Of a stretch of DNA of 64,000 nt, positions 11,316 to 24,479 are shown piece by piece (position 1 is the first letter of the stretch; each line of letters opens with the position of its first letter). The notes below the pieces were generated by a model. That model saw only the letters and a list, made by a program, of their open reading frames with translations. It had not been told where the DNA came from and did no database searches. The DNA is from Myxocyprinus asiaticus (lineage: Eukaryota > Chordata > Actinopteri > Cypriniformes > Catostomidae). A program made the translations under genes and the position numbers. Location: positions 28,885,289 to 28,949,288 of the forward strand of contig NC_059368.1 of the NCBI RefSeq assembly GCF_019703515.2. Reading direction: 5' to 3'.

Positions 11316-14300
11316 GCTATGGAGAAAAAAGCAATGAATGAAACATTAGAATGTTGACTAGAAACTATATGACAGTTTCCAGGGGATAAAGACTCCAAAA
11401 TTAATATTGCCTTTTCATTCTAATGAAAACTTACCTCAAGAGACATCAGCTGTGCAGGAATCTCCTCGCAGCTCACTCTATTAGCACCAGTGTGTCTCTG
11501 CTGGTTCACAGTTTAAAGGGATCGAGTAGTGTAAGAGTAAATTAGTTGATTGGAGTCTTAATCTGTGCTAGCACTTTTGTGTGGTCTGTCAGTATGACTG
11601 GCTTGGGGGAGTGGATGGCAGTGGCCCATGTTCGCCAGAGAGCATGCTAGGAATGGTTTGGTACTGCAGTGGAATTGTCTATCTCTCTCTGTGTCAGATA
11701 CATCTAATATAGCCTCCAGGCACCCAGACCGACACACAGCTGACACTGTGGTAATTGATCTGTAAAGACTGTCAACAACGACTGGCAACTCCTCCTTGGA
11801 CGCAAACACATTGAAATACAAATACAAAATTGCAATTGACTCCACTTCACCTAGAGTCTCCTTCTTTGGTGCTGTTTATGTCTTTGTAAAGCTCAATTTG
11901 TCTGTGTGTGTATGTGTGTGTAACCAAAGGGCTTTTGGGAACAAGGCACTGATGCAATGGCCCTTTTGCTAATCAGGTTGTGGGTAATATAATTCTGTGA
12001 CCTTTTCTCTTAATAACAAATTTTTGCACAGCTCAATCCCCAAACCTCCCTTACTCTCTTTCTCTCCCTGTCTCTCTCCTGCATCACTTCAAACACACCA
12101 TCATCTTTTGTATCTGATTGCATTAGTTATGATAGAAAGGAAGCGCTCTAATTTGAGTTGGTACGGGGAGGACGAGCTCTGATTTCATTTTCTCTGGTCT
12201 TGTCAGGGGGTATTTAAATAAAAGTAACCTCAACTGCACACTCTTTGGAAGACAAAAAGATGCAAACGACAATGCGCACATTACATCCATTTTCGTGTCA
12301 TTCCGCCATTTTAATTACGTACATTAATTAAATTGGATTTCATTTTCGGCACTGTAAAAGCTTTTTTTCTCAAATCAAATTTTCATTTCATGACAGATGT
12401 CACCTCATCTTTTGCTGTGGTTACAAAGTGGTTTTGTTGGTCCTTATTTTGAGTACTTGTGATTGATTATTGATGCTTTTCACCCCCCACTCCTTCAACG
12501 TCAGTCAATTTGAGTACTACGGGCCTTTCTCACACCAAAACAACAACAACGATCCAATTTAAACAACAAATGCCATATTCATAACCCATAATGGATTATT
12601 CAATGATTCATTAGTGATTAAAGTGAGTAATTAGTATTGAGAGGAGTATGATAAAGCAGTGTGCTGAAGGTCAGAGAGGACCTGATGGAGAGCAGCCTCA
12701 CTCATTGGGAGGCAGAGTACCATCCACTGCACCCTGCTAATGAGAACATAATGTAATCACAGTGTGCCTGAAGGTCAACGTGGGGCTCCTACAAATATTC
12801 CTCTTTCTCACTGTGCAAAACCAAACTCAAAATTCAATTAAACATTGTTATCTGGGGGCAGTTTCACTTCTGCGGTAAAAAGGAGGGAAATGGAAAAAAT
12901 TGCAAAGGCAAAATGCTGTGTTTCCTAAGGTTAGAATGCAATTTTGAGTTGCTTTTTTGTGAAATCAGAGGAAATTCCCAGCAGAACCCCAATGAAAGAT
13001 GGGTAGCACATTGCATTAAGTAATGACATTTTCACATATTATATTTGTATTTGAATTAATTGTATGAACAATCAATAGAACTTGACATTAACAATTAAAG
13101 GTTAGTCCATACAATATAATTTATTATATTTAAGACCCCTCTTGTCTTAAAACAGTCATTACTTTTGCAATTCCAATTGGTGCCACTAGTGGTACAGAAA
13201 TTACCCACAGCTATAAACAGAAGTTTACAAGCATGATCTTACACCGATTTTGCTTAATAAGCTGCCTGACAGTGAGCATGTTTACATGCACACCTATACG
13301 CTGAGAACTAAATCTTATTTAAAAAAATCAAAGCAAGAAATCTGCATTTACATGACATTTGACATAATCACGTTATTCTCTGTTTTTGATGTACAGCCTT
13401 GAAGAGGCATGCGCACAACACTTCCACACATTGGATAATAAGGTAATAAGGTAATAAACGGTTTAAGCAAAAAACAATCACCACAGATTTCATGGTGAAT
13501 ATAAACATCTTTACAGACATTCTTACTAGCATACCTAATGCGGGCAAATGTTGTGCGCATGACTGTTGATGTTTTGCCATCAAAAGCAGGGAATAACGTG
13601 ATGATTTTAAATTTCATGTTAACACAAGTTTCTTGCATTTTTCAGAATATTTTGAATAAGCTTTTTATCATAGTTATCATATTGTTATCATATTGGTGTG
13701 CATGTAAATGCACTTAATACTGTTTATTCAGTTTTTTGTTTTAGTCATAGTCATTTGATGAAAATGTCCTTTAAATTTAGTCAATGTTTCATCATGTCAT
13801 ATGCGTTCATTTTAGTCAAATTGGCTCTGACTAAAATGGTATATAATTTTAGTCTACAAAAATAACATTTTAGTTAATAAAATAATTAATATGTAAAGTG
13901 ATGAAAATGTGTGCTACCATAACAGACCAAACTTTAATCAAATATTGAAGCATTTAGAAAAATCCCCAACATACTGGATTATTGGATTATACGAATCAAT
14001 TCTTTTAAGATTTTTCTTCCTAAAACAGATGTTTCTCTAATAGCATTTTAATTAAAATAGTCTAGTTATCAACATGATGCGTCTTTTCCATCTCACATTC
14101 TTTATAAAAAATAATTCGTCAACTAACATCTTTGCCACCAATGTCATTGACAAGATTAACGCTGCCAAACAGATTTTCCAAATACTCCTCCCATCTGCCA
14201 TAGCCCTGCCCCAAACTCACGGCATTAGTAGAGCCAGAATGTCCAGACGCTCAAAGTGCCACAGTGCCAAAATGTTGTTTACACTCTTCGGAAGTCAACC

Positions 14301-15126
14301 TACAAATGGTTAACTTAAAATATTTTTCTGCACATTTAAACAGGATAGGAGGAAATATTGTGACATAAAAAATTGCCTTAAATGTACCTAAACTATTTAA
14401 GTATAATGAAAAAGTGAAAATGAGATAAAATTGATGGCTTAGGCAATTGTTAACAATATAACCACATGAGATCTTTGAATGCGTTTGAGTGTGTTCACAC
14501 AATTCTAAAAACTTGTCATACTGAGTGAAAGATGCACAGAGCAATTGAGAGGTTAAGACTGATGTAGTCTGTCTGATTAAAATTAGGCATATAAATATCA
14601 TAATGTATTCCTGGAATAAGCAGTAGATAACATAATGATTGAATATATTACAGTGAATATAGAAGGCACGTTGTGTTTAAATTATAACAGAAGAGCCCTT
14701 TTAGTAGTCACTCTCACATCAGGAAACATTATTTAATTATTTTTATATAGAGAGGGATATATTTTCATGAATAGCAAGTCACCTCCATTTGTGGTCATTT
14801 CTTCAACAAATAATTAATCAATTAATAACAACACTTATTTTGCTTCTCTAGCAACCCTGCACGTTTTCATATCTAATGCTAATCAGAGCTGAAATGTTGT
14901 GGTTTAAATGACTGTAAGATTGTACCTAAAAGGTGATGATTGTGGTAATACATATATATTGTGAGATATTTGCAACATATAGTGAGATTAGCTGAACTCA
15001 AATGACTTAACCCAGGCTAAAAATAGATGAAAGAACATGAGTCTATACTGCAGAGAGATGCATTAAATGTTGAAGACAGCAATTATGAACAAAAGATTAT
15101 TCTAGCTGAAGGTGCTTTCACTAGCT

Positions 15127-15127
<1 letters not shown>
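11316..15127. other. Long AT-rich stretch without recognised genes
   Basis: Nothing coding is recognised. About 13710-13900 is a TAGTCATTTGATGAAAAT-type dispersed repeat. About 12590-12800 ('gattaaagtgagtaattag...accctgctaatgagaac') is balanced in composition and repeat-free by eye. The minus ORFs at 13348-13638 and 14251-14601 have no recognisable motif. Confidence 0.45.

Positions 15128-15181
<54 letters not shown>
15128..15181. repeat. (AC)n microsatellite, uninterrupted
   Basis: About 27 perfect AC units directly attached to the dispersed repeat that follows at 15182. The poly Val-Cys ORF across it on the minus strand is an artefact. Confidence 0.97.
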
Positions 15182-15183
<2 letters not shown>

Positions 15184-15440
15184 TGGTGCGGTTATCCTTA
15201 TGAGGACTCTCCATAGACATAATGATTTTTATACTGTACGAACTATAGATTCTACCCCCAAATCCTACCCCTAACCTAACCCTCACAAAAAATGTTCTAC
15301 ATTTTTACATTTTCAAAAAAACATCGATTAGTATGTTTTTTAAGCGATTTGAATTATGGGGACACTAGAAATGTCCTCATAAACCACATTTATAGCATAA
15401 TACCCTTGTAATTACCAGTTTGTAACCTAATATTTTTTCC
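15182..15440. repeat. Dispersed repeat attached to the AC microsatellite
   Basis: Contains the phrases 'ttatgaggactctccatag', 'cctacccctaacctaaccct', 'acattttcaaaaaaacat' and 'gaaatgtcctcataaaccac', which I recall as a common cyprinid interspersed repeat that often carries a CA tail. It ends near a C-rich tract (about 15455-15475). The 'cctaacctaaccct' piece is part of this repeat and not telomeric. Confidence 0.5.
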
Positions 15441-16619
15441 TCATAGACCACCCAACCCCCCCCCCCCCCCTCCCCCACAAAACACATCCCAACACTCCCA
15501 GCCTAATTACAGGGCCATGCAATAGTTCTCCTCAGGGTAGATTATATAGCTCTATTTCTTACAGGTAAAAATTAGATACCTAATAGAATGGAAGCTTTCT
15601 ACAATCATGAGGACAGTGGAAAATTGTTTTTAGTTTTTAATTTAAAAGCCCCTTAAATTAGATTTTAATTTGGTGAGCACCATGAAGAACGTTATAGACT
15701 AAATCGGCTAGTTTTTGCCTCAGTTTGTCTCTCTGTGTGTGTATGAGTGTGTGGGTGGGTGGATGGATGGATGTTTGTATGATTGGTTCAGTTTTCCTCT
15801 GAGCTTAAAACTGAATGAAGACTGTTCATTTACGGGCCTTATTACAAAACTTAGGGATTTTCCTCGTCAGCCCTCTCACAGTCTAGAACTTCTGATTGGA
15901 CCAGGAGCATGCATTCCTGTCTGTTGACTCATCGCATTGTTCTGGAGGTTGTATTCACTGAATATTTAAAATATTCTCTCTAGAAATGTCTGTCTACTGT
16001 GATTGTTTTCCTTCCCGATACTGCAAATCAGTATATTTTTTCACCACTGAATGTTGTGTATAGGAAAATTAAAAAAAAAAAAAAAAGAAAAAATCTCTTT
16101 AATAACTCAGTTGTTACTTGTAGACAGCAATGAGTTTCAAAGGAGAACTAATTTAGACTTCTGCTAAAGTCTCTTGCTTGTCAGATGTTACTCCTGACAA
16201 ATAGACCCTTTCCACAAGTCTCAGAAGAGATATCAACAATGTCTGTGCTAAAAATTTGCAAAGGTACCAAAGTCTGCAATCAAAAGTTAGAGGTCTGAAA
16301 ATAAACTGAATGTAAACTAATATAAACTTCTTGCCCCCAACATTTATCCTATCAAATTCTTCAACGACCAAATCATTTGAGCTATTCAATCCACATACAT
16401 TTTACAGCTCTACTCTTAATGTATGCCAGCACAACATGATCCCACAGGAAATCAACATGTTTCTTCTGAACGTTCATGTATCCTGAAATCTACCCCATTC
16501 CGCTGAATTACTAAACGGCATCCCCCATCAGACATTTTTCCATCTATTAAAGTGTGAATATGTTTCTCTCAAAGAGAGATAGCAGATAGAAATCTGGTTC
16601 ACATACAGCAAACATTGGT
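15441..16619. other. Unassigned non-coding DNA
   Basis: A C-rich tract (about 15455-15475), an A tract (about 16071-16092) and AT-rich DNA. No gene or repeat is recognised with confidence. Confidence 0.45.
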
Positions 16620-16945
16620 AAGACCAATTCAGAGGTAGCATTTTTACCTTAAAATTGAAATTGTATTCCTCTGTCAGTTAGGTTTGGGGTTGAGGTTGGG
16701 TTAGGGAGTAGAGTTAATAAAATACTCTTTTTTGTTGACTGCATTACATAATTTACAACTAAACATTCAAATTACTTTTGGTGTCACTCTGTAGACATTT
16801 TACCTGGAAACTGGAGCTCAAATGTGCCCATTCGTTCCAGCTTACAACTTCCAGCTTCATCCACTGGGGCAGTAATATGAATTTCGGAAAGCACAGACTA
16901 ATTTCAGCAACAGAACTTTTGACCTATTTTTGCAAATTTTACAGT
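16620..16945. repeat. Unnamed dispersed repeat, copy 2
   Basis: Co-linear with 7838-8170, with shared blocks 'gagttaataaaatact', 'acctggaaactggagct', 'cttccagcttcatccactgg' and 'gaatttcggaaagcaca'. A much weaker third relative may lie at 42700-42950 ('gtttaggttgggg.gtatag'). Confidence 0.65.
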
Positions 16946-17126
16946 TACAAATTTTATCAGTCTGGCCAACAATTTTCTCGTTTGTGCCTATTTTTACTTT
17001 TTAAAATTACTTTTTTGAGACAAAGTTGATACTTAAATGAAACATAACTGTGATTTCCAATAAGGGCCCTATGCTTTAAAAATGCAACCTCAATAAAATA
17101 AAAACAGAGTGGCAACAATCATATAA

Positions 17127-17206
17127 TGTTCCTGAAGCTCAACTGGCAGGCCATGGCAACAGCAAGGTCAAGGTTGCAGGTTTGATTCCCATGAAACACA
17201 CATGCA
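17127..17206 (+). mobile_element. tRNA-derived SINE head, degenerate
   Basis: The sequence 'tgttcctgaagctcaactgg' resembles a tRNA A-box region and 'ggtttgattcc' (17179-17189) is a B-box with one change from GGTTCGATTCC. The two are spaced about 45 bases apart, as in a tRNA-derived pol III promoter. I recall near-identical heads in cyprinid SINEs of the HAmo type. The 3' part and A-rich tail are not clear, so the copy is old or truncated. It is not a functional tRNA: the cloverleaf stems do not close. Confidence 0.55.
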
Positions 17207-18489
17207 TGAAAACACACGATGTATTCACATCGCTTACATGCGCAGTAAATCAGTTTCTGATAAATGTGTTGGGGTAAATTTATATAATATAAATGGCTAT
17301 GCTGGTCTACCAGCTTAAACCAATCTGAACCAGAATGGTAATCCATGCTGGCCTGAGCTGATTCTTTCAGCAGGGTTCCTAGATAACTAAAACATGAAAT
17401 GTACATGTTATTGACTGTAGATATCGCTTCTGTCAATAGAATCAGCAGAATAGTTATGATGTCAGAAGCTCTGTAAATGTAACAATCACTGATGGACAGC
17501 TTGTGTACATTTACTGTACAGCAAGAAAGATGTCATGCTTTGTTGCATCAACACAATCCACCATAATGCATTCCTTAAGCTGCAGAGTTAATTCCCCCTA
17601 AGAACACAGCAGTATATACAATAGGAGAGAAAGATTAAAAAAAAAAAAAAAAAAGAGTAGTCTACGTTCATCTGAACCAGGGTAGTAAACCAAAAATGGA
17701 AAATAATATGAGGGAACAGAATGTTGGAGAGGAGAGAGGATACTAATGTTGTAATGACAGAATAGATCAGCACAGATGATCACGTAACATCAACAGAATG
17801 AGAGCATGCAAATTACAGTTAGCAGGTCAATAAGTATGATGGCATGTCTGAATGAAAGCCGGTTGTGTGAGCTTGGTAATGAGTTTTGTGTGATGTGTGT
17901 GTGTTTGTATTTATCTGCTGTAAGCTCTCAAAACAAACACTTGCAATACACTACGCATTTGCATGAGGACAAAAACAGTCAATTATTCTACAAATGAAAT
18001 ATGAGAATGAGAAATGTTGGCAATTTCTCATCATATCAAATCAACACAAAAACGTATTCATTTTATGAAATGCCGACTGGCTTCCTGAGGCATTCAAGAA
18101 TAGGTTTGGAAAAATACAGAGCAAGAGAGCGGGAAAACAGATGGAAAGACAAAGCGAGAATGACGTGGAGAGCTCTGAGAGGAGGGCTGTTCACACGATG
18201 CCAAAGGCAGAGACGTGCTGCCTCGCTGCAGGCCAGTGGAACAGAGAGTGAGGTGGAAGCACTCAAAGAATATGGCAACTCCAGTCTTAAAAGAATAGAA
18301 GGTAGAGTGTGCCAGCATGGTGCATGTTTAAAACTTCATCACGAATTGAGATGCAATCTCTGAATACAGTCACACTCATGCACATGCACATGCTGTGTAC
18401 ACTGCTCAGGGAGTTGCAGATGTAAACAAACTTTTATTCATCTTACAAAAAATAAAAAATAAAAATAAAATAAAAAAATAGCTAAAGGT
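17207..18489. other. Unassigned non-coding DNA
   Basis: No gene. About 17290-17370 ('gctatgctggtctaccagct') belongs to the same CTGGTCT/CCAGC-type repeat as 18490-18680. An A tract lies at about 17637-17654. The plus ORF 18001-18363 has no recognisable domain. Confidence 0.4.
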
Positions 18490-18680
18490 GGTTTAACTGG
18501 TTTCTGGTCTTAACTGTTTAAGTTGATTTAGCTGGTCTCCCAGCCTTGCCAAGCTGTTCTTCAGTCTGACCTGCTGACAAGTGCTCAAAACCCATCTAAA
18601 ACTACTAAAACAAACAAGCTCAACTAGCTTGGCTAGACTGAAATACAAACTAAACACCCTAGGCTGGTTTAAAACATTTA
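18490..18680. repeat. Dispersed CTGGTCTCCCAGC-type repeat
   Basis: Built from variants of 'tagctggtctcccagccttg' and 'ctcaactagcttggctagac', partly palindromic, and recalled as a frequent cyprinid MITE-like repeat. A fragment of the same repeat lies at about 17290-17370. It is followed by a GA microsatellite. Confidence 0.5.
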
Positions 18681-18730
18681 GTTTTTGGAATACAATGTCA
18701 TACACAACAATGTATATTATTCGAAAATCT

Positions 18731-18734
<4 letters not shown>

Positions 18735-18770
<36 letters not shown>
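18735..18770. repeat. (GA)n microsatellite
   Basis: About 18 GA units, perfect, followed by an imperfect continuation 'ctgagagaca'. Confidence 0.95.
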
Positions 18771-18773
<3 letters not shown>

Positions 18774-19875
18774 AGAGACAAACAAAGAGGTCATACTCTG
18801 TCCTCTTGATTCATTAATGCAGTCAGCCCGTTACTAGTGTCATAACCAACCACATCTGAAGTTGTCTGCATTAATCAGGCAGATGTGAGTCTTACAATGG
18901 CAGAGTTTATGGCAAGACAGGCTTCACTGCAGTTCAAACTTTGTACAGCTCACAACTCTTCGGATCTGACTGCTATCAAGGGTTTAACCTTGTGCGACCT
19001 CACATCCTCATGTGCATACATTATGTTGTGTCTTTGCTATACGTACCTATTACATTTCATTTCATTTAAACCAACTGATCTCAGTTCAGGACACTCTTGA
19101 CGCACCAGTCACGTCATGTGACAAAACAACATGGTACCGATCACTGTGGAGTTTGTCTTTGGGAAAATGCCAACTAAACTACATCTGGTAAGAAACCTCA
19201 TTAAGTTTTTACATTGAAACCTGTTTGAGTCAAAAGACTAGAGTCTCATCCAATATGCCATTTTGAAAATGTCAGTGATTTATCACGAAACAGCACACTG
19301 TTAAACACAATGTCTACTTACGATGACTACAGGGCTATTTTTCCCTTAGAAATCCTATATTCACTGTCCATTATCACATTAGGAATCAATGGGTGCTTTC
19401 AAAAGATGGAAGTTGTTGCTTTCAGAGGTTATATACAGATTTTGGATGAAAATAAGGTGCATTTTAAACTGTTCTGAGACCAGTGCAGACACCCAGCACA
19501 CTGGAGGTTAAGCTTTTTTATGCAGCTAAGTGCATTCACTCCTAACATCAGAACAAAAGTTCAGTTTCAGGCTCTAGATGATGTTTGGACCACTCAACAT
19601 GTTTGGCAGACATGGGACAATGGAAATCAGTACATAGATTCAGAATTTATAATGCTACATTTTATTTTAACATGGTTGGCACTCATTGGACGATGCTGGC
19701 CATCAATTTGAATCATAATTATTTATGCTAATTTCTGATTGGTAAAATGCTTCAGCACTGACTATCACTTATTTGTTTGACAGAGCAAAGAGAAAACATT
19801 GAGATTTGGTTGCCAAAGTAAATATTAAAATACTATTAAAAATTAAAATACAACAACATTGTAACATAAAAGTCA
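18771..19875. other. Unassigned non-coding DNA
   Basis: No recognised gene, RNA or mobile element. The short ORFs at 18885-19100 and 19520-19711 show no motif. Confidence 0.4.
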
Positions 19876-20000
19876 AACCAAGTCAAATCATTTTTATTTG
19901 TACAGTTTTTTTTTTTTTTTTTTTTGTGCTTTCCCCAATACACATTGTTCCAAAGTAGCTTTACAGAAAATCAGCTGTAATATCTGTAACGTCTCAAAAA
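19876..20000. repeat. Dispersed repeat with T tract
   Basis: The phrases 'agtcaaatcatttttatttg' and 'caaagtagctttacagaaaa' match a very common fish interspersed repeat, interrupted here by a run of about 18 T. Confidence 0.5.
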
Positions 20001-20040
20001 ACATGAATAACCAACACTCTTGGAAACATAATAAACAATT

Positions 20041-20075
<35 letters not shown>

Positions 20076-20173
20076 GGACTTTCTACAGCTTGGTGTTATT
20101 ACAAATTTCACAACTTAGTCCCGCTGTCCCAATATGAGGACATATATTTTTAACTATTTGCTCTTCATAAAAT

Positions 20174-20236
20174 CTTTTTTTCTTTTCTTTCTTTCTTTTT
20201 CTTTCTTTCTTTCTTTCTTTATTTATTTATTTATTT
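20174..20236. repeat. (TTTC)n / (TTTA)n microsatellite
   Basis: An imperfect TTTC array changing to TTTA at about 20220. A separate A tract (about 20046-20073) lies just upstream. Confidence 0.9.
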
Positions 20237-20561
20237 GCATGTTTATTATGGGCTACTAGTTACAAATCAAAAAGGGAAATGGACAATGCACACAACAGTC
20301 ACGCTCAGGTCTCAGGAGTATAATGATTTATACAGTAATTTGGTCAATTAAGCCATACTTCAAAATGTGTTTGCATTATATACAAAAATATCAAACCATG
20401 TTGCATTTATTTTCCAAAAATGTATAACAAGCGCACTTTTCAAGCAAAATACAGCCCAACAAAACATGTTTAGAATTCTAAAACAATACATACATCGTTC
20501 GAAATTAAGACAAAACATGTTCTTGCTGTCAAATGTTGGTGAAAGCTATGTAAGTTGATTG

Positions 20562-21019
20562 TTAAAGGAAGAGTTCACCCTAAAATGAGTGATATGAGAT
20601 AAGCTTGTTCACAATGGCTTGTGTGTTCACACGTGTTGTTTAGCACAAAACAACACAAGTTCTCATATGAACACGTGAGCCACTGTGAACAAGCTTATCT
20701 TATGTACTAAATTTTCAAGACTTTCACTGAAACATGACTTAAATTTTGTGTTATTTCTCACAAAACCTTTTGTTTGCCTTCAGAAGACTTAGAATATGAT
20801 GCATAAATCAGATGGACTACTTTTATGATACTCTTGGTCCTTTTTTAAACTTTAAGCTAAAATGAGGCAGTATTCACTGCCATTGTATTGTAAAGACGGA
20901 CCAAGAGATTCATTAAAACATGTTGTGTTCTGCATAAGAAAGAGTCAAATGGGTTTGAAATGAGATGAGGGTGAGTAAATTAGAACAGAATGTTAATTTT
21001 TGTGATACACTACACCTTT
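20562..21019. mobile_element. TTAA-type foldback element with a nested hairpin
   Basis: The left end is TTAA (20562-20565) plus 'aggaagagttcaccctaaa'. The right end is a diverged mirror, 'gatgagggtgagtaaatt...ctacaccttt'. Within the left arm lies a compact inverted repeat (20597-20702, listed separately). Inner sequence such as 'accattgtattgtaaagacg' is close to the inner sequence of the other TTAA foldback copies. No coding capacity. Confidence 0.6.
20597..20702. mobile_element. Short hairpin MITE nested in the TTAA element
   Basis: A foldback of about 105 bp: 'agataagcttgttcacaatg' at the left is mirrored by 'cagtgaacaagcttatct'-like sequence at the right, with 'gtgttcacacgtgttg' near the centre. 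It interrupts the left arm of the TTAA element, so it is younger than that insertion. Confidence 0.5.
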
Positions 21020-21821
21020 CAGACTCTGTCAGAACACCTGTGTGAACTTGAAAAAACTACAGGCACCTATTAAAATCACCTTGAGATTCTACTTGGTTTT
21101 ATATTTTGTATCAAATGCAATGACATTTAAACATTTGAAAGTGTGACTTAAGTGTCCAAAGGTGTCTGGATAATATGTTTAGGTGCATTTTCAATCATAA
21201 CCTTACATTGTAACATTTGTGAAAACCTGGCACAATGAATGAATGACCAATTTGTAATACATTCATCAGACTAAACTGATAAACATTTGCACAGAACATA
21301 CCTAATGAGAAGTGGAAATAACATTAAGTGAACTGCCATATTAACCCCCATAAATGCTTTTATTGCACTGCCGAAAAATATCGTTTCTTGATTAGAAGAG
21401 ATCTACAAATGCATGCTGCAGTCATGCTTTCCATCTGGTGTCATAATTAGATGACGGTTGTGGGAGCAGCAAAGGTCTTAGAACCTGAAGTGGAGGCTTG
21501 ATTAAGGATGCATAATATAAACCTAGAACTGATGAATACTGATGGATGATACGTGGCTACCTTAGATACTTCCTGAGTGCATTCTTGCCCCCAATTACCT
21601 CCAAATCTGCCTCACTGATTGAGGAGGTAGGAAATGAAAGCGAAAAAGAACAACTAACTGGAATTGAATTAAAGAATGTCAGCCTTTTACAGAGAATGCA
21701 CACAAATAACTTTCACTTTGTCGCTTTCAGAATTTAGCCTTTTGTAGCCACACAGAAAACGGTGGTGGGTGTTTCCACAGTCTCACACGAATTACATTAA
21801 AATGGTGATAATGACTAAACA
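21020..21821. other. Non-coding DNA, no repeat recognised
   Basis: About 21380-21520 ('gatctacaaatgcatgctgc', 'catctggtgtcataattaga') looks non-repetitive and might be constrained, but I cannot test that. No gene seen. Confidence 0.35.
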
Positions 21822-22588
21822 TTAGGGCCGGGAATTGCCACAGATCTCCCGATTCGATATTACAATGATATTTCTTAGCCGATTCAATATTTATTGTGAT
21901 ATAGCGATTCTGTAAGTATTGCGATTAGATGTTTTAATATAAAAACGACTTTTTCTCAGAAAGAAATGTCTATTGAAGAACAGTTGCGTCTGAATTGACA
22001 ATTGTTTTCACTCTGTAATATATCATTTGCAGGTAAAAGTTAGGAATGTGCAAAACTACCAATTTAAAACTAGCAATCGACCAGCCAGCGCGTTATCGAC
22101 TAGCTTATTAGTCGACTAGTTAGTGCAAAGGAACCCATGTATAAGGCTGTCCATTTCATAATTATGTCCATTTGTATTCAACAAATAAATATGTACAATA
22201 TATCATTTTAACTTATCAAACTAATTTTGTTATTTTAGAAAATAAAATATAACATATATTACCATAGGCTATTACTATTATCATAATGATATTTTTGCAC
22301 CATAAATGGAGGCTAAAGAGTAAACTTGTTCAAGAACCATTTCTGGGGCTTTACTGAATTATGACACACATGACAATTCACCTGAAGTCCCAATGTCATT
22401 GCATGTTATTTGCATATGCATCCTGAGATAGTCTGAGATCCTGTGCAGCATTCTCGTAGACAACAATATTCTTACAAACTGCACCCAGATTACTGACAGA
22501 GGAAAAAAAAAGTGAGAACTCACAATTTGTGCGTGTTCTGCAACACAACGATGGCACTGCGAGCGTTGGTGGCAAAGCGCAACTGAAC

Positions 22589-22654
22589 TTCTGTATGGCA
22601 TCCCTTTGGGGTCAAAATTATGACTTTGCATTACACATTCATCTCACTGAACAT
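22589..22654 (+). repeat. Inverted repeat partner 1
   Basis: The segment 'tatggcatccctttggggtc' to 'catctcactgaacatg' is the reverse complement, at roughly 90% or more by eye, of 25191-25257. It is followed by degenerate tandem units of 'gacgtctgcgtctgc..cttcactcgctc' (about 22655-22830). Confidence 0.8.
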
Positions 22655-24479
22655 GACGTCTGAGTCACTTTAACGCGACGTCTGCGTTTGCCTTCACATC
22701 ACTCACTCGTCTGCATCTCATTAATGCGCCGTCTGTATCTGCTGCTTCACTCGCTCATCTGAATGAATGTGACGTCTGAGTCTCGTTAATGCGACGTCTG
22801 CATCTGCCGCTTCACTCGCTCTAAATGAACGTATTTTCTGCACCTCTTCTATAGACCTTTTCACAACTGTGATGACACGTTTCCGCATTATTTAGCAGCA
22901 TAAATCTAGAAAACTTTTTTATATGATAATTTTTTGGGGGGTTTATTACATTATGCTTTGCGTTATATTACCCTGGAATTAGTTTAAAAAAATTAATTAC
23001 CACAGCTGCGGGGGGGTTTCGATTACAGCTGCTGAGAGAGTGACAGTAAATTTGTCATCTTCTCCCATCTGACTTGCTTAATCCACCGCTCTCTATTTTC
23101 TTTTCTTCTGGAAAGTCATTCAAACATAATAGTGGATTTTTTTTCTGTTGTTCTCGGAGCAAATGGGTAAGTGAAAATAATATTTGCTGTGGTCTCCCAT
23201 TCACTCCCATTCACCGCTGTCGAAGTTTACCCTGCATTTGTTTACTTCTGTGTTCCAAAACCCGGAGTGTGAAAAAGTTCTGTTGTTTTTAAGGAATCTA
23301 CGGCAGGTCAGATGATTCAAAACATCTGATGTACCATGGGTAGTGTAGTTGTTTACCATGTATTCCACTATTGAACTCGATTTTTAAACAATGATGTTGA
23401 GATAACGCAGATGGTTAGATTCAACAGAAGCATATACCATCGATGAACTACCTCGTAGCTCACTGTAGGACTGTCTTTAAAGTTTTATAAGTTATTGTTG
23501 AAAATCAATTTGTCTAAGAGATAAATAAATGGGATTTTCACTTCTGGAAACAGACTGGTGCACTCTAGTGCACTGTTCCTGGAATAGACGGTAATGCAAT
23601 ACCGCCACCTTGTGGGCTACTGGCAAAATGTCACCAAGCACTAGAGTGAAACTGTAAAACATTGTATTGTTTGTAAAAACGCCCTTATTAAAAGTACTGA
23701 ATGTTGTTAAATGTTCAGTATTAAAATGTCGCCATAGACATAAAGGGACATAACATAAATGTTAAAATGTTGTTTGTAGTCAAAAAATAAATAATAAATA
23801 ATAATAATAAAAATAAAAAAAAAACATTGTTTAATAAACCATGGGGTTACAAATTAAAATACAAACTCTTAAAACAAATGAGACATTGTTGACAAATTTG
23901 AAAGAGCTATAAGTGTGTACTTCACTGTTAGATTGTTTCATAAGCTCTGTATTAAATGGTTAAAAAACCAGATATATCACATTAATACATATTGATAACT
24001 CTAATAACTCTAGTTCTTGTAAAATCAGACTGAATTAATGAAGTGTGTTGCTGAACGGACTAAGATATTGTACAATTTTAGTAAACGTGTTATTACGAAC
24101 CAACACCTAAAGTCTGTGAATAGTTAATGTACATTTTCATATTTTTCAAATATTTATTACTTTCATTTCTTAACGGGTGCTGTTGGGGGCTAAAATGTTA
24201 ATATAACATTAGATCATGACAGGGATAAAAACAAAAAATCAAGAAAGTAAATCAAGGCTTATGTAGTTATATATTATAACTACATTATACCCTGATGAGA
24301 TGGTGAAGCATTGGACTTGAAGGGAACAGGTTTGTATATTTATCTTGTCTTTGAAATACTTCAAGGGGCTGAACAAAATATGAACATGCTAGAATCTGGC
24401 AGAAACATTTTACAGACCTTATTTTTTGGAGTTTGTAAAGTAGCAGCCTTATCTGCTTTGATACAAACAGGCCCTTATA

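Noticed and set aside
15083..15286. Cys/Val-rich minus-strand ORF
   Set aside because: Produced entirely by the (AC)n microsatellite.
17127..17206. A functional tRNA gene
   Set aside because: A- and B-box-like sequences are present but acceptor and anticodon stems do not pair, so a SINE remnant fits better.
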